In this document: piece after piece, positions 24,601-38,189 of the stretch | Position numbering within the stretch: the first letter of the stretch is position 1 | How the letters are laid out: each line of letters begins with the position of its first letter | Assembly (NCBI GenBank): GCA_013399305.1 | Contig: VXAI01000096.1 | Location: forward strand, 1,108,961 to 1,172,960 | Length of the DNA stretch: 64,000 nucleotides | Source of the DNA: Rostratula benghalensis | Taxonomy: Eukaryota > Chordata > Aves > Charadriiformes > Rostratulidae | Direction: 5' to 3' | Position numbers and translations under genes: made by a program | The notes under the pieces: generated by a model | What the model was told of the DNA's origin: nothing | The model's database searches: none | What the model saw: only the letters and a program-made list of their open reading frames with translations

Positions 24601-27600
24601 GCATACTGGCACCTTTAACTCCAGCTTTTATTGCATCCTGACAGTGTATGTCCTTTGGTGCTGGAAGACTGGTTTACTGGAAAGCTACAGCTGACAAAAA
24701 GCAGAGGTACATACAATCAACTGTCCCAGAAAGTCCAGCACGGAAAGTTTATAGTCACAGAGAGGCAACAATTAAACACAGTTTGGTTTCTTTATGCATC
24801 ACATACTTCTTCTATCACTCACTACATAGACAAAGTAGGAAAGCAATTCCTGACATTTGTTTTCCCACTCTATGTCAAGGTGCAATACAGCAGTGAAAAC
24901 TCAGTATTAAACAAAATACTTACTTCTCCTTGGAATCACTGTCAGATTTATCTGTAGAGCTTGTGGAAGAGCTTAACTCATCATCAGAGTGGCAACGGGT
25001 CTTTTGCTAAGTGAAGAGGGAATAAATGACAAAAATCCTAACAGTCAAAAGTAATTTACCCATATGGCATGAATTACTGTTCTTATGCAGAAAAATAGCC
25101 TATTTCAACAAACATGTATTTACAGACTCAGCTTGATAGTATTTAAAAGGTAGAACCTTTGGTTTTAAATTCAAGCTAATACACAAGACGTATTTTATGT
25201 AAATCTTATTTAACCATCATTATATCTCAGTTGTGCAGCTTTACTGACTATAAATACTTCACCAAGTGGCCCTATTAAAAAAAATAAGTCATGTATGTTC
25301 ATAATACAGTTATCCAAGAACGGGCAAAGTCATTACCCTTAGCCCATCTATTGGTTTTAATACACATTTTGAAATAACAGTTAAATACATTTTTATCAGT
25401 TCAGCAATTTCCCAGCACTTTCTAAAACATCTGGAAACTTTGACTATTTGTGTCTCTCCAGCCTCGTGTTCAGTGCATGGCACAGTATGCAAATACATCA
25501 TTAGCATATGCACATACAACTAGTCTGTACTAACCTTATGGAATCTCAGTTTGTGAATGCAGGTGAAGTTTTTGCCTTTAGATACCAGTTATATGTGCAC
25601 ACACAGAGGTAAAACATGCAGAACACCTTCCATGCAAGTGCTGGGCTGAGGAAAATAGAGCCTACACTTTGAAATTCCAGGCTCAAATTTCTTCACATTT
25701 ACTCTTCTGCATTTATTGGTATTAATAATGTTCCCTGATGTTGCAGAAGATTTTGTCCAATGTATGTTTAAGATCTTAAAAAAACTAATTAGACAAGGAA
25801 GAGAATACTAACAGAAACTATTACCTTTTTTTCTAGCAACTATTTCTTTTTGCCAGCACATAAATGTACACACTTAACATGACTGCAGATTAAAAAAATA
25901 ATAATAAAAATGTTCAAACACCACTACCAAAGCAAAATTACATGTACCAGGCTAAGGGCAGTGTGTTGTTAACAGAAATTTAAATCAGACTGTTCATCTA
26001 TAACTAAAACATAGTTCAGAATAAAGTTTTTCCCTTCCAAAACAAAACAAACACTGCAATTCTCTCTAAAGAGAGCTCATAACAATCAGTAAGAGATCCC
26101 TAGTCTTCATCCCAAGTGGAATGAAAATACACACTGACCTTCCAATTTGAAACTGATCTAGTTGAACAAAAAGGTGGATTAGACTAGTCCTACCCCAGGA
26201 CTTACAGAGCCATCTACAGAGAATGGTGCATTCATAGCGACTGAGAGTTTCTTCCACACAGTTTTTTAAAAATACTGTTTTCTTCCCCAACACTACCTGC
26301 ATTTAAATATTTCAAAAACAAATGACCCCAGTTTACCTGAGAAATACTGGGATCTGATGAGGAGTGAGCAACTTTAACATGATTTTCCGTATGTGATTTT
26401 GCTTCAACTACTGCACTACGTGATGTTCGTCTCGCTGGAAGCACTGGAAGGATGACATTTTTTACAATATTTACAACTTAGCTGCATGTATTTTCAATTA
26501 GTTTCATGCTCATGCAAGAAAAAGTCTATCACCGGGCAGAAGACAGGCAGGTAGGTGTTCTGCTAAGAGAAAACACTGAAGCTGCTGCCTGGAAGATGTA
26601 TATTCTGTGCCTCATGTACATTTCAAAGACAAGTTGTCATCACTAAACACAATTGAACATAACTGACTAAGACTTCAACGGGAAATTTTATTTGACACAG
26701 AACTAGACCCTTAGCGCTCCTTTCTGAAGGTGTTAGTGAAGAACAGACATGAAGTTAGATTTCTTCACAAAGAACTTATTTGTCTACTTACACAGAATGT
26801 CAACATGTAAAGAAAAAAATTACCAGCAGGAAACATCTCCTCCTGAGACTGTTTCAGCCTCCTTCGTTCTCTTGCTGACAAGGGCCGCTCCTATAAAAGA
26901 AGATAATTTGCTATTAATTAGCAATTGTCACAGTGGCTTTTGTTATCTAATCATCTATATAGCAGAAACCTTTTTCAACTGACATGGAAGAGAGAGCTGT
27001 TAGAGTAGACCTTCTGATCATCTAACAAATGCTTATTTACTGCACAACATTGCTGGTCAATGAGACCAGGATACACTCTAGAAACGGAGCTTCTGGCCTC
27101 CCTGGTTCAGCAAGGCAACGTCTCATCCTGCACTGACCAAGTGCTTGGAGGACTTCCATTAGGCAGGCAGGTACTATGCATTTCTTTACTCACTCTGCAT
27201 ACACTCAGAAGGAACAAGAGACAAAAATAAGCTGACACAGTATTCAGCACTAACCTTTGAAATGGCAGCTTGGCTGGTTTTGGTGCTATTTACAGACTCA
27301 GAGACTTCAGCAGCATGGGGCTCTGCACACCTCTGTGCTGTCTTTGCATTCATGTCAGAAGGAAAAGGTAAAGGCCGAGGAGTGGCTGCTCTGAACTTGA
27401 AAGAGAAGGAAGCAAGAATTTACAGTTTTTTAAATTAAAAGTTACAGTACTCAACAGGCTGTATGCCAGAGGTTTTGGATCCTGCTGTAATGTCATCACA
27501 CCTCCCAACTTTATCCCTCCTTCAGCTTCCCTTTTCTCCATCTCTACATTGTGTCCCCTTCCTCCCAGACTATATTTCAGCCAGTGCTTTTGCAACAACT

Positions 27601-30600
27601 GTCCCCACACTCAAACAGCAAAATCCAAGAGAAAAATAGGGTATCATACTGAAAACCAATCACGCTCTTTTCTATCCTCATAGCGCTTGTGCCTTTCCCC
27701 AAAGAAATCTCTGCTTAGTGTGGAAGCACTGACAGGACACCTTGACTGCTCTGCGTTTTGTTACCAATGAAGTCATACACGTGAAACAAGAACAGCATAA
27801 AAATCCCCACCCTTTAAAAAAAAAAATAGGGCCCATTTTTAAAGAGTAAAAAAATGCAGGTGTCTTAACGGAAAGAGGAAAATTATTTGAGTATCTGTAC
27901 CTTCTCTGAACAGACTCCAGCGATCTCTCTCTTCTGCCGTCGCTGCCGTGAGAGAGAGGGTTCACTGACTGAACTGTGAGGCTGCAAGTGGGAGGTCATC
28001 TTTTTCTGAGTGTCTCCTGAATCTCCAGGACAGACATCATCCTAGTAAGTAAAAGTATTTTTAAAAAATGTAGATGTGCCATTTCCAGATTTACACATAC
28101 ACACTTTAAAAAAATTTAACACAGGCCACTTTACTATTTGGACAGCATCCATCTTACCACAATCACAACCACGATAAACTCTTAACAGACAGAAAAAAAT
28201 ACCTGCTGTACCAATGTTTTTAAGCTACTAAAACTTCAAAAGATACTTACTTGAACTACAACAGGAACAAATGGGGCTAGTAGCTTTTCAGTAGAATCCA
28301 AGCTCTACGATAGATAATGATTCCTCATTAGAAAAGTGTGTATGAAAACTCTCATTGTAGACCAAAACACAACGAAAAGACAAAGCGAACCCATTAGTTC
28401 CCCATCCAAATCAGGACTGACTTGATATTAGCCAGGCCTATTTAGAACATAGAATAAAGAAGTTACAAAACTATTTCTGTCATTTTTTGTCTCAGCCAGA
28501 AAACAAAACATTTCTTCTCTGTAAAAACAGAATTTCCACCATTTAGATGCAAGTCTAAGACTACTTACCACATTGCCTTTACAAATCTGAAGCCATGGCT
28601 TCTAACTATTTAAACATCTCAGTAATTACATCAGTAACACCCTACATCAACAGAAGAACACATGCAGCAAGTGGTCATATTTCAAGAGCTGGCTGTTAGT
28701 TAAATCTATTTCAAAGTCTACCTCAAGCAAGCATAAACGCATTACCAGGTGGGTTTGCTTTTGGTCTTTTGATACAGGCTGCAGGAGTTTCAAAGTGTCA
28801 CCGTGTTCTTCTATACCATCAACAGAAGGCTGCTTAGACTCAGGATTTTCAGCTTTAAAAGTCTGCTTTGCTCTTTGCTGTTGTCCATCTTCCTGAATTG
28901 GTGGGCTACTGGATGTTATTTTAGCATTCTCTAGAATATTTAAATGATTTGCTTTATTATTCTCTGGAATATGCTCACTGCCACACTTCTCACTTCCGTA
29001 CTTCATCCTTTCAGATGGTAAAAAATCAATATTCACTTCACTAACTGTAGCTAAGGAGTCTCCCAGGTTGTTCAAATTGTTATTGCTTGGTTTTCTTTCC
29101 AACTCAACAGCTGGTTTCTCTGAGGGACACAATTTGGTGGCCTTATCTTTGATAATGCAGTTTTCTTCATTCTAGAGTTAAAAGGAAGACCAAAAAATAA
29201 ATTACTTTTTGGGTATTATGCACATGTGAAAGAATACTCTGAACACCAAAGGAAAATGTCGTGGTTTCATCTGGGGTGGAGTTAACTTTCTTGCTAACAG
29301 CTGGTATAGTCCTATGGTTTGGATTTGGGATGAGGAATAGTGTTGACAGCACACTGGTGGTTTTGGTCATCATTAAACAATCAAGGCCTTTTCTGCTCCC
29401 CGTATCACCCCGCCAGCAGACTTGAAGGGTAAAAGGAACTGGGAGAGGACACAGCCAGGACAGCTGACCCCAGATGACCAAAGGGATATTCCATACCACA
29501 TGACACCATTCTCAGTATATAAAGCTGGGGAAGAAGGAGGAAGGGAGGGGATGTTTGGAGCAATGGTGTTTGTCTTCCTAAGTCACCATCACGCGTGATG
29601 GAGCCCTGCTTTCCTGGAGATGGCTGGACACCTGCCTGCCCATGGGAAGCAGTGAATTAATTCCTTGTTTTGCTTTGCTTGTGTGCACAGCTTTTACTGT
29701 ATTAAACTGTATTTATTCTCAATCCAAGACATTTTTCTCACTTTTACTCTTCCGATTCTCTCCCCCATCACAACAGGGGGAAGTGAGCGAGCAGCCGCAT
29801 GGTTCCAGCTGCCGGCTGGGGTTAAACCACAACGGGAAATCATTAACACATCAGAGTACAGAAACTGCAATGGAATTATGATCAACTACAGACTAAGAGC
29901 CTCAAAAAAGCCACAGCCTTCATTCCTTGAGAGATACAAGCTACATGTGCGAATGACATCTTTCAGGCACTGGTTTATACACATGTAGTACACCTACTTT
30001 TTACCAGGACCATGAGAGAAAAGTTGTACTCCCTTGGCTCTTCCATAATGGGGGAGCCAACAAATACCAACAGTTTTTAAGATGTGCTACACCACATACA
30101 TTCAGTATTTCAGCACAGAAAGCTTAAACCCATAACAGCAGACTCATTACAGAGGATAAAAAACATGCACAAGATTACCCATTACAAAGTAATGTAATCC
30201 ACTGTAAAGAATTCCAACAACAAACAATTTTTGGTTGTACCTATAATCATTTTTTTCCAGTCAAAAACATATTTTATGTTATTACCCCAGAAAAGACAAA
30301 CCGGATGTTGTCTAGTTAACACCTTATAGTTAAGACATTTCTATTAGTTTCACTGATCCACAGATAATTTTTTTTCTATTGTTGCCTAAACACAATTCCT
30401 TCCTTAATATGAATTTCACACATTACTAGGAATCAGATCTGTGTTCTCACAAATGCTCGAGGCACTTATAAAACTGAGGTTTTTTTCTCTAGAAAATGCA
30501 AGTGGGTTTTGTTTCCTGGATTTTTTTTTGCTTTTTTTAAAAGAAAAAAAAAATATATATCTCACAACTTTGTATTTCCTGGCTTGCTCAAAGGCGTGGT

Positions 30601-33600
30601 TTTGGTGTGTTACATGAGATTCATTCTTCACTGGGACCACACAGCAAGGATCTTTAGGTTTAGAATTCACTGTTTTCTTATGACTTTTGGCTGCTTTTCT
30701 GTAAAGAAAATAAAAACTGTTCATTCAATTACCATCAACAAGACCTTAAGATACTTCTTCAGATTATACTAATAAAAAAAATTCCACTCCACTAAACAGG
30801 TTACAGACAATGTATGATACTGGACTTTTTCAATAGACCGTGCACAACATACTCATTTTCATCTCTATAAAAGGATCTTAAAAACACCATTCAGACTCTG
30901 GCAGCAATTAAGCTTATTCTGCATAGTGCCAAGATCAGTCCTATTTGAAAGCAGTAAAATAACTGACTAAACCTAACAAAGAAAAATAATTGTATCAGTG
31001 AATATCAAAAGGAGCCTGGTATTACAACTCTCAGATGATAAATGACCTTAAAGAACCACATGGAAAGACGTGTATTTCTTGTCATTTCTTTGAAAATTCT
31101 GGTGCTTCTTTTCTTCTTTTTTTTTTTAAAATCTTTTTAACTGTCTGAATAAGCCATGCAATCCTAAACACTGTAGTTTTATTCTGCACTTGCAGAAAAA
31201 ACCCAACTAGTTTCCTTTCTAATTCCCACCTATTTCTTAAATAACCTAAAGGAACTCCTATGTTAATATGCTTTGTAACTGCACATAGCAAAACCAATTT
31301 CATCCTGCTAAAAAAAGAAACAGGAGTTGTTAAACAAAGACCACAGTAACATGAATATTTTCCACAGAATCACTCAAATGAAAATATCTTACGCTTTTGT
31401 GGCTTCCAAAAACAAAGAAATTTGGTGCTTGATATATGGCTGTCGTAGTATGCTCTTCACACTCGGTCTTTCCTCAGGCTTTTTACTGAGCATAGTTCGT
31501 ATTATTTCTACCAACTGTGGGCTGTAATCCTTTGGCATGGGTGGCAACTGTAAAAGGAAAGAGAAGTCTGACATTATTTAACATCGTTGCCAATAGGGCC
31601 TACTGCTAGATTATTTATGTAGGACAGTTATATCTAGCTACATACTTCACATTGTTCATATACTGAAAGGTACCCAAGTGCTTAACATCAAACACAATAT
31701 AGAAATTCTAAGTGTTTTGTCTAAGAACTGTTCGTAATTTTTTATTAATATCAACAGTTAAAGTCCTGTGAATAGACTTAAAAATTCATATTAAAAAAAG
31801 CCATGTCAGCTTCATTATATGCCAAAGGAAGACAAGACACTTAAATAAGCTAGACTTACCTAACAGGAAAATGGCATCACATGGAGAGTGATTTAATTAT
31901 TTGCACAATGTTTAAACCACAAGCAAATAAAGAAAGTAAGTCTTCTCAATCAATATACTAGTTACACAAAACGCTTACAAGACATTCTAGCAGCATCTAC
32001 AAACTAATAACTCCCTGGGTCAGATATGACATTGGTATTCCGTGGCAATATATAGTCTTAAAACATATATGATGGTGCACGTAACATGCAAAATATTTTA
32101 AACTCCAGGCAACAGTTCTCATTGGAAAAGATAATCTTAAGTTCTAGACAGAAAATCCAAGCACAGATAAAAGAATTCTATAAGTTTTTTACCTTTCCTT
32201 CAATAATTCGATAAACCAAAGAGTTCATGTCTTTAGCATTAAAGGCGTGTTTCAGCGTAGCCATTTCATAAACACAGCAGCCTAATGCCCAAACATCTGA
32301 CTGAAAAAAAAGGGGGGAAAAAAGTTTTGGGAACTTTTTATTAATTGTACAAGTTTTATCTCCAGACATAGTCATCTGCTTTCAAAGAGGCCTTTAATGA
32401 CAGTAAACTAATTAAAACCAAACTCCATTGCCAAATACTGGCCTCAGTCTTACTCTTTGATTTTGGCTCTGTCACCCTCACCAGAAAGATTTTCCTCATA
32501 TTTGAATGGAGCTTCCTGTGTTCCAGCTTGTGCCTGTTGCCCAGCACCATCCTCCTTCAACCCACCCTTCAGATACTTGTGAGCATTAATAAGGCCTCCC
32601 CTCAGCCTTCTCTTCTCCAGGCTAAAGAGTCCCAGCTCTCTCAGCCTTTCCTTGTAAGGGGATGCTCCAATCATCTTGGTTGCACTACACTGGACTCTCT
32701 CCTGTAGTTCCCGGTCTCTCTTGAACTGGGGAGCCCAGAACTGGATGCAGTATTCCAGCTGTGGCCTCACCAGTGCAGAGAGGAAGAACAACCTCCCTCA
32801 ACCTACTGGCTACAGTCTTTCCTACGCAGCCCAGGAAACCTCCAGAAACAAAGGCCCCTGCAAATCTCTCCCGCTTTCCTGTTTGGTCTCTGAGAACATG
32901 AACAAGAGCTGGAAGCAGTAGTAACGTAAAAACAATAGATAAGCTTGTAAAGTTCTCTAACAAAATAAGTTGTCCCATGAAGCAGAAATTACATTTGCAT
33001 TAACTCTACCTTGTAGTTGTAGGGCTTGTTAGAAAAGAGTTCGGGGCTCATGTAGTATGGCGTGCCTATCAGAGTGCTGGCCATGTCATACTGGTTTTCC
33101 AGCACCCTGGCTATTCCCAGGTCACCCACTTTGATTATGTTGGTTCGTGTCAGAAAAACATTTTGCGTTTTAAGATCTCTGTGCAGAATGTGCTTCTCAT
33201 GTAGATACTGGTGTGGGGGGGAAAACAAACATGAATAGAGTTAAGTAACTCCTAATTGGTTCATCTACACTGAAAAGTAAAATCACATTACACAAGCCAA
33301 AGAGGAATATACATAGAGAAGACACATACATCACTAGCAGAGTCAGAAGCACCCCTGCTAAAGACAGTACCAGTGCATTAACATTGGGAATGATCAATAC
33401 AGACATGAACCCAAAACTTGGCTGGCACTGCTTTAGTGAAATCTCCCTGTGTGACTCTAGCAAGGAAATAAACATGTGAAGTTAAGACTCAGACTTTAAC
33501 TCACTTTGCACTGTCTTTTTGGACAATCACTTCTTAGTCTTAAGTATAAAATTTCAGTGGAAAATACAATTTGAGCTTTGTGTAAACAGGGAATAAAATT

Positions 33601-36600
33601 AGTCTCATAACAAACAAGAACAGGGCAGAAGTGTAGACTCCTGCTTGTCTGATCACAACGGGCAACTTTAAGTAGAAATTTCTGCCCGATTTCTGATTTC
33701 TTAGTGTTGACATTTATATTACTAAACAAAGTCCCTCTATATTTAGATAACTTCCAATTAGTAAATTTCCCAGAGTAAGGTGAGATTTAACAGAAATTAT
33801 GAATTAATAGTCTGAATTTACTGGTAAAACACACAAACAGAACCACAGAACACAAAAAGCTTCCAACACAACCTGCTTTAAAACCAAACCAACCAACCTA
33901 CCTATATTTTGTAAATTCAATCTAAACTTTCAAAGCAGAGAAGTATTTCAGACTAGAACTGCAAACACGCTGGAGGTTATCACTGCCTGCTGTGATACAG
34001 AGATGTCAATATAAAATACGATAGCAGTTTCTTACCCGAAATAGTTAATTTGACTGCAATGACCTGTGAACATTTTTAATACTACTTGGAATTCAAAGTC
34101 CACAACCCAACTGGACTTTTAAAATCAGAAAGAGCCAAATTACATTTATATCTGAAGGTGACAAAGTTGTACTTTTATTTTACCTGCAGTGCCATGGCAA
34201 TCTGGACAAACCACTCCACCACCTGATTCTCAGGCAGAAGTTTGCCCTTCTGCTCTTTGAGTTTGTGGTACAGATCTCCTCCCTCGCAGAAGCCCATCAC
34301 GATGTACAAGAGGCCATCTTCCCCCTGCCAGGACTCTCTGTAGGTGACTATGTTCGGGTGTTTCAGCTGGGATAACAACTGTGCCTCTTGTTCTGCTGCT
34401 CTCCTCTCTCGGTTGGAAGCATTTTTAAGGTTTAACTTTTTGATGACGTACTGTAAAAGAAATTGCAAGGTGTATAATGAGAGATGAAAGGAACTACACA
34501 GAAGCCCTAGGAAATCCTAGGGATTTCTAAAGGGAATAAAGTATTTTAAAACAGCACACGTTAATCAGTACAGGGTCTGCAGTTTGTCTAGTAGTTATAC
34601 ATCATTTCTACCATTACACCATAAAAATGGAACAGATGTGCCTATTCTATTCATCTACCTGATCTACCTGAACAAAACTCTGCCCAGGAATTTTGTGGTG
34701 TTTTGCTTTGTTTTGACTAATGTTCATTCCCTCTTCTCCCCCCCCCCTTTTAAATTTGTGTCTATCATTCACCTCTTAAGCCTGAAATGCCTGTTTGTCC
34801 ATCACAGTTCCTCTCAAAACAGGCCATTTCAATAGTAACTTTAAAATATAATAGCATTAACAGAAGTATGCACTCATGTGCCAAAAATGGCAATGGATGT
34901 CTAGGATAAAAGTCATCTGGCTAGATTTATTTTGCTCTATGCAAGAAAACCAAACCCAAATCCTTTCATTTTATTTTAAATAAAAATGGTCTTTTACTTT
35001 CACTTCCTCAGATGTTCTTTTTAAAAACAAAGAAACTCAAGAAATAACAACTCACAAATTCAGGAAACACCAATCATATATTTAAAGACCATAAAAATCC
35101 TTAAAATCTGTTTCAAGGCACAGATTTCAAATTCCTCATTGTCATACTCACAAGAAATACATAACAGAGCTGAATTTCTGAACGCACAAAATCATGCTGC
35201 TGAGCTTTTTAGGTCTGTTCATTCTTTCCCTAAAAAACTTGTACCTGGCAGAAGACCATCAAAACAGAATTGACTTGGGATTAATCACTTCATACAAAAG
35301 TCTACGAAACAGTGAGGCACAGCAGAATAGGAAAAAAAAGCTTTGACCAGGAAAAGAAATGTAGCAAGTAGAGATGCAGATGGAGGACTGGTATAGTTGT
35401 GGGCACATTGAAAAAATACTGTCTCAAAAACCTGAAAGTAGATGTAATTTATTCTTTTAAAACATGCCTTAAAACTGTCTGCTGCATTTATGAGTTTCTG
35501 CATATGCCAGCTTAAACTTATTCAAGAGGAAATGAACTATTACAGGGAAATAGAGACTCATACTGAAAGAGCCAAAAGGTCTTGTGCCCATTCCTAAATT
35601 TATTTTATTCTTTAATAAGATGGGTTTAGAATTTTTTAAAACTACATATGAAAGCTGTTATTTACTTCCCTAATATGTACTACTGCAAATGTATTTCTAA
35701 GGCATTTCAGCTGAGACAATAAAATCCATAGCACGTGTTCACAGCACTGACATTTATGTCTGACCTGGGCCCCGTCCTGGTGTAAGATTTTGTGGCAATC
35801 ACTTTCAGGGCATCAGCTTTCCATGGAGCAATCACGCCATGGTATACACCTGACCCCTCTCTTACCTGAAAGCTTTAAAATTGAAATATAGAAAGAAATT
35901 TTTACTCAATTTCAGTGCCCTTGGCAATTGTTTAGGGTGTCTGTGTCCCAAGCTCCCCTACTGATTTAGTCCAGCACAATTAACGAGCGCTGAGGAAGAC
36001 GCTCTCCACCCCCATGGAGGGAACCAATTATGCAGAAATCAACAGTACCTTGTCATTTTGTGTTTCAGAAATCTGCTGGATATTAGACAAACTCCTAAAT
36101 TCTTACAACCTGTGACAATGCACAGCTGCCAAGAGGAATATAACAAAACTAAACATGTACAGCATCATCTAAATTTAAAACAAAATAGAAATGCCATAAC
36201 TACAGTGTTCTGTGTAACAAGCCAACAACAACTGTGTATTTGGGCATAGAAACAGAAAGCTTTCAGCTTTATATCAGTATCTGTTTTCAGATGATATACT
36301 ACCAAAATGCAAAAAAACATGCATATTGTCTAACTTTTTATTGCAATGCTCTTCCATTTTATTTGATACTATATTGTGTACAAATTAGACTTTTCTGTTG
36401 TTTTTTTGCCACTTAACCTTCTCCACAAAAATGTCCCCAGCATTCAGTTAACAAATATGCTTAAATAAAACATAATTCCTTTCATAGAACAAGTAGCACT
36501 GTGCCCAAGCCACAACAAAAATGATCCTGATCATCCTGCTTCAGAAAAAAATTTATAGAAGTTGACAAAAGATAAGACAGAGGAAAACACATCAAATATT

Positions 36601-38189
36601 TAACATAAAATAACGATACGAATGCAAGGCTCTTGTCAACGTTAATGATCAGCAGCACAACAAAGAGGTGAAATCCAAGGACGTGCATATGGTTGAAAGT
36701 CACCTCAAAGCACTGTTTACTTTTAGGACGATGAGGTTAGTAACTTTGTGCAGACACTGGACTTTGCACTGTGGTGACTGGCCTGGAGGGAACAAGTGCT
36801 GCCATCGGTGCTACCCAGTCCATAGGTTGTAGGGATTTGCACACAGGAAACGTGCAGATCAGCACCAAAGGTAATGTGAATGCAGTGGCCTGTGAACTGA
36901 GACTCCTGAATTTTGCACATGCAGGGGAGTTGAAGACAGCAGGAGAGCAGGTCAGATTTAAGACCACAGCATGGGAAGAGACAGTATGGGTCACCAGGTC
37001 TAGTCTCCAGATCTCACAAGGAACCATATCACAGAATGCCCTTCATCAGTTTTTGGGAAGAGACAGTATGGGTCACCAGGTCTAGTCTCCAGATCTCACA
37101 AGGAACCATATCACAGAATGCCTTTCATCAGTTTATTGAGCTCTGTGTGCAGGAAATTTTCATGACAAATGCACACGAATTGCAGCCTATTGCCTGCCTT
37201 CATCCAGACCAGACACACCTCCTGGTCACTGCTGGGCACAAACACTTCTCCCATCATCTCTAGTCAACCCCAGGCACAAGGCTCACCACCAAGGTTCCTG
37301 CAGTACTGCTCTGTGGATGTTCTCCTCATTCCTTTATCCTCTTGCATTTTCTATCAAGCACATCTGCTTTGGCCAGGCAAGACAGGTTATTTCAGATTTC
37401 CAACAAAAAAGGCAAATGCCTTGGACTTCAGCTCTGACATAACCAAAACTTTGCTGGGTTCTGCCACTGTTGGTACAGAGAACACAAAGCCCATCCTCCT
37501 CCAGCAGAGCTGATGCCAGCAAAAGCCAACACCAGAAGCTGTTTTTTCTGTCCTTGTCATCATTTTTAACTCCACCACACACGCACGACTTAAGGAGACC
37601 ACACTAGCACTAACAAACCAAGACCAATCTTTTCTGCTTCCTGCTGAAGAGTGGGCTGTATTTTCCTGTTGCCCAAGACACTGAAGCTAGGTTTTCCTCA
37701 CCAAAACAATGCATTACACATTGGTTGGTTTTTTTTTAAACAGAAAGAAATGTTTTTATTTAAATAATTTTTAAAAAGTGTGGGGGGGTTGGTTTTACTT
37801 GGGCTTTTTGAAATAAAAAGGGAGGGGAGAAGTCTTCTCCACACCTTTAATAAAAGTGTAGACAAGAGAGGGAAGCAGGAACCCCTCGACGGGCAAGCCC
37901 AGCTCACATGGCGGCAGCCACACCTCAGCACCGGGTCATGCTCACAGCTGCACCCCGGCACCAGGCCACAGCGCTGCTGGTGACTGGGGCTGTCGCCAGG
38001 GCCGGGCCCCAGGTCGCACCCCCCAACCAACCCACGGCCCCAGCGGCAGCCCTAGACCAGGCCAAGGCCCTTCCCCTCACAGCAGCCCCTCGCTACCTGC
38101 TTGCTGTCCTGCCGGTGCCGCACCAGGCTCACCTCCCCGTAGCTGCCCTTCCCCACGGCTCGGAGGAAGCAGTAGGCAGCCAGGGGCAT
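21618..38189 (-). CDS. NEK4: NEK4, NIMA-related Ser/Thr kinase 4
   Basis: Protein kinase of the NEK family linked to cilium and microtubule regulation, DNA-damage response and senescence. Sixteen coding exons on the minus strand: 38097-38189, 34184-34450, 33010-33207, 32193-32300, 31393-31547, 30566-30698, 28746-29171, 28251-28304, 27901-28041, 27255-27395, 26824-26890, 26337-26443, 24924-25006, 24074-24279, 22419-22555, 21618-21710. Phases agree and give 802 residues (human 841). Kinase domain at about 6-261: P-loop GKGSYGEV (13-20), VAIK-type lysine in YVIKKL, HRDLK (129-133), DLG instead of DFG (149-151, normal for NEKs), and TPYYMSPE. The middle is a long polar, fast-evolving linker. The C-terminus is conserved: a Ser-rich [11 protein letters not shown] stretch, [15 protein letters not shown], and the helical tail. 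The donor of the 30566 exon (GTT then GTGAGA) is the least certain junction. Confidence 0.95.
29257..29833 (+). mobile_element. Solo ERV LTR (ERVL-like), antisense in NEK4 intron
   Basis: A 577-bp element begins TGTCGTGGTTT and ends GGGGTTAAACCACAAC, giving short inverted termini. It has a TATA-like TATATAAAGC near 29516, a poly(A)-type ATTAAA near 29700, and a 3' segment with CTCTTCCGATTCTCTCCCCC. This layout matches LTRs of endogenous retroviruses common in neoavian birds, as I recall them. No gag, pol or env sequence flanks it, so it is a solo LTR left by recombination. A short flanking GGAAA on both sides may be the target-site duplication. It lies in the intron before the NEK4 exon 28746-29171, in the opposite orientation. 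Confidence 0.75.
32463..32860 (-). mobile_element. CR1 LINE fragment (reverse transcriptase C-terminus)
   Basis: On the minus strand an open stretch encodes [16 protein letters not shown] and [15 protein letters not shown], typical of the end of CR1 ORF2. It is followed by the CR1 tail portion up to about GTGAGGGTGACAGAGC. The terminal 3' part with the short repeat that normally ends CR1 copies is absent, so both ends are missing. Sits in NEK4 intron 32301-33009, in the sense orientation of NEK4. Confidence 0.85.
34451..38096 (-). other. NEK4: NEK4 intron 1
   Basis: A 3.6-kb intron, the largest in NEK4. Apart from the 82-bp tandem duplication it holds no recognisable gene or mobile element. 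ORFs here are short and unrelated to anything I know. Confidence 0.7.
36973..37135 (+). repeat. 82-bp tandem duplication
   Basis: Two adjacent copies (36973-37054 and 37055 to about 37135) beginning GGGAAGAGACAGTATGGGTC. They differ at about two bases, so the duplication is recent or gene-converted. Located in NEK4 intron 1. Confidence 0.92.

Noticed and set aside
29642..29988. Short plus-strand ORFs near 29.7 kb
   Set aside because: They fall inside the solo LTR, which has no coding capacity, and its flank.
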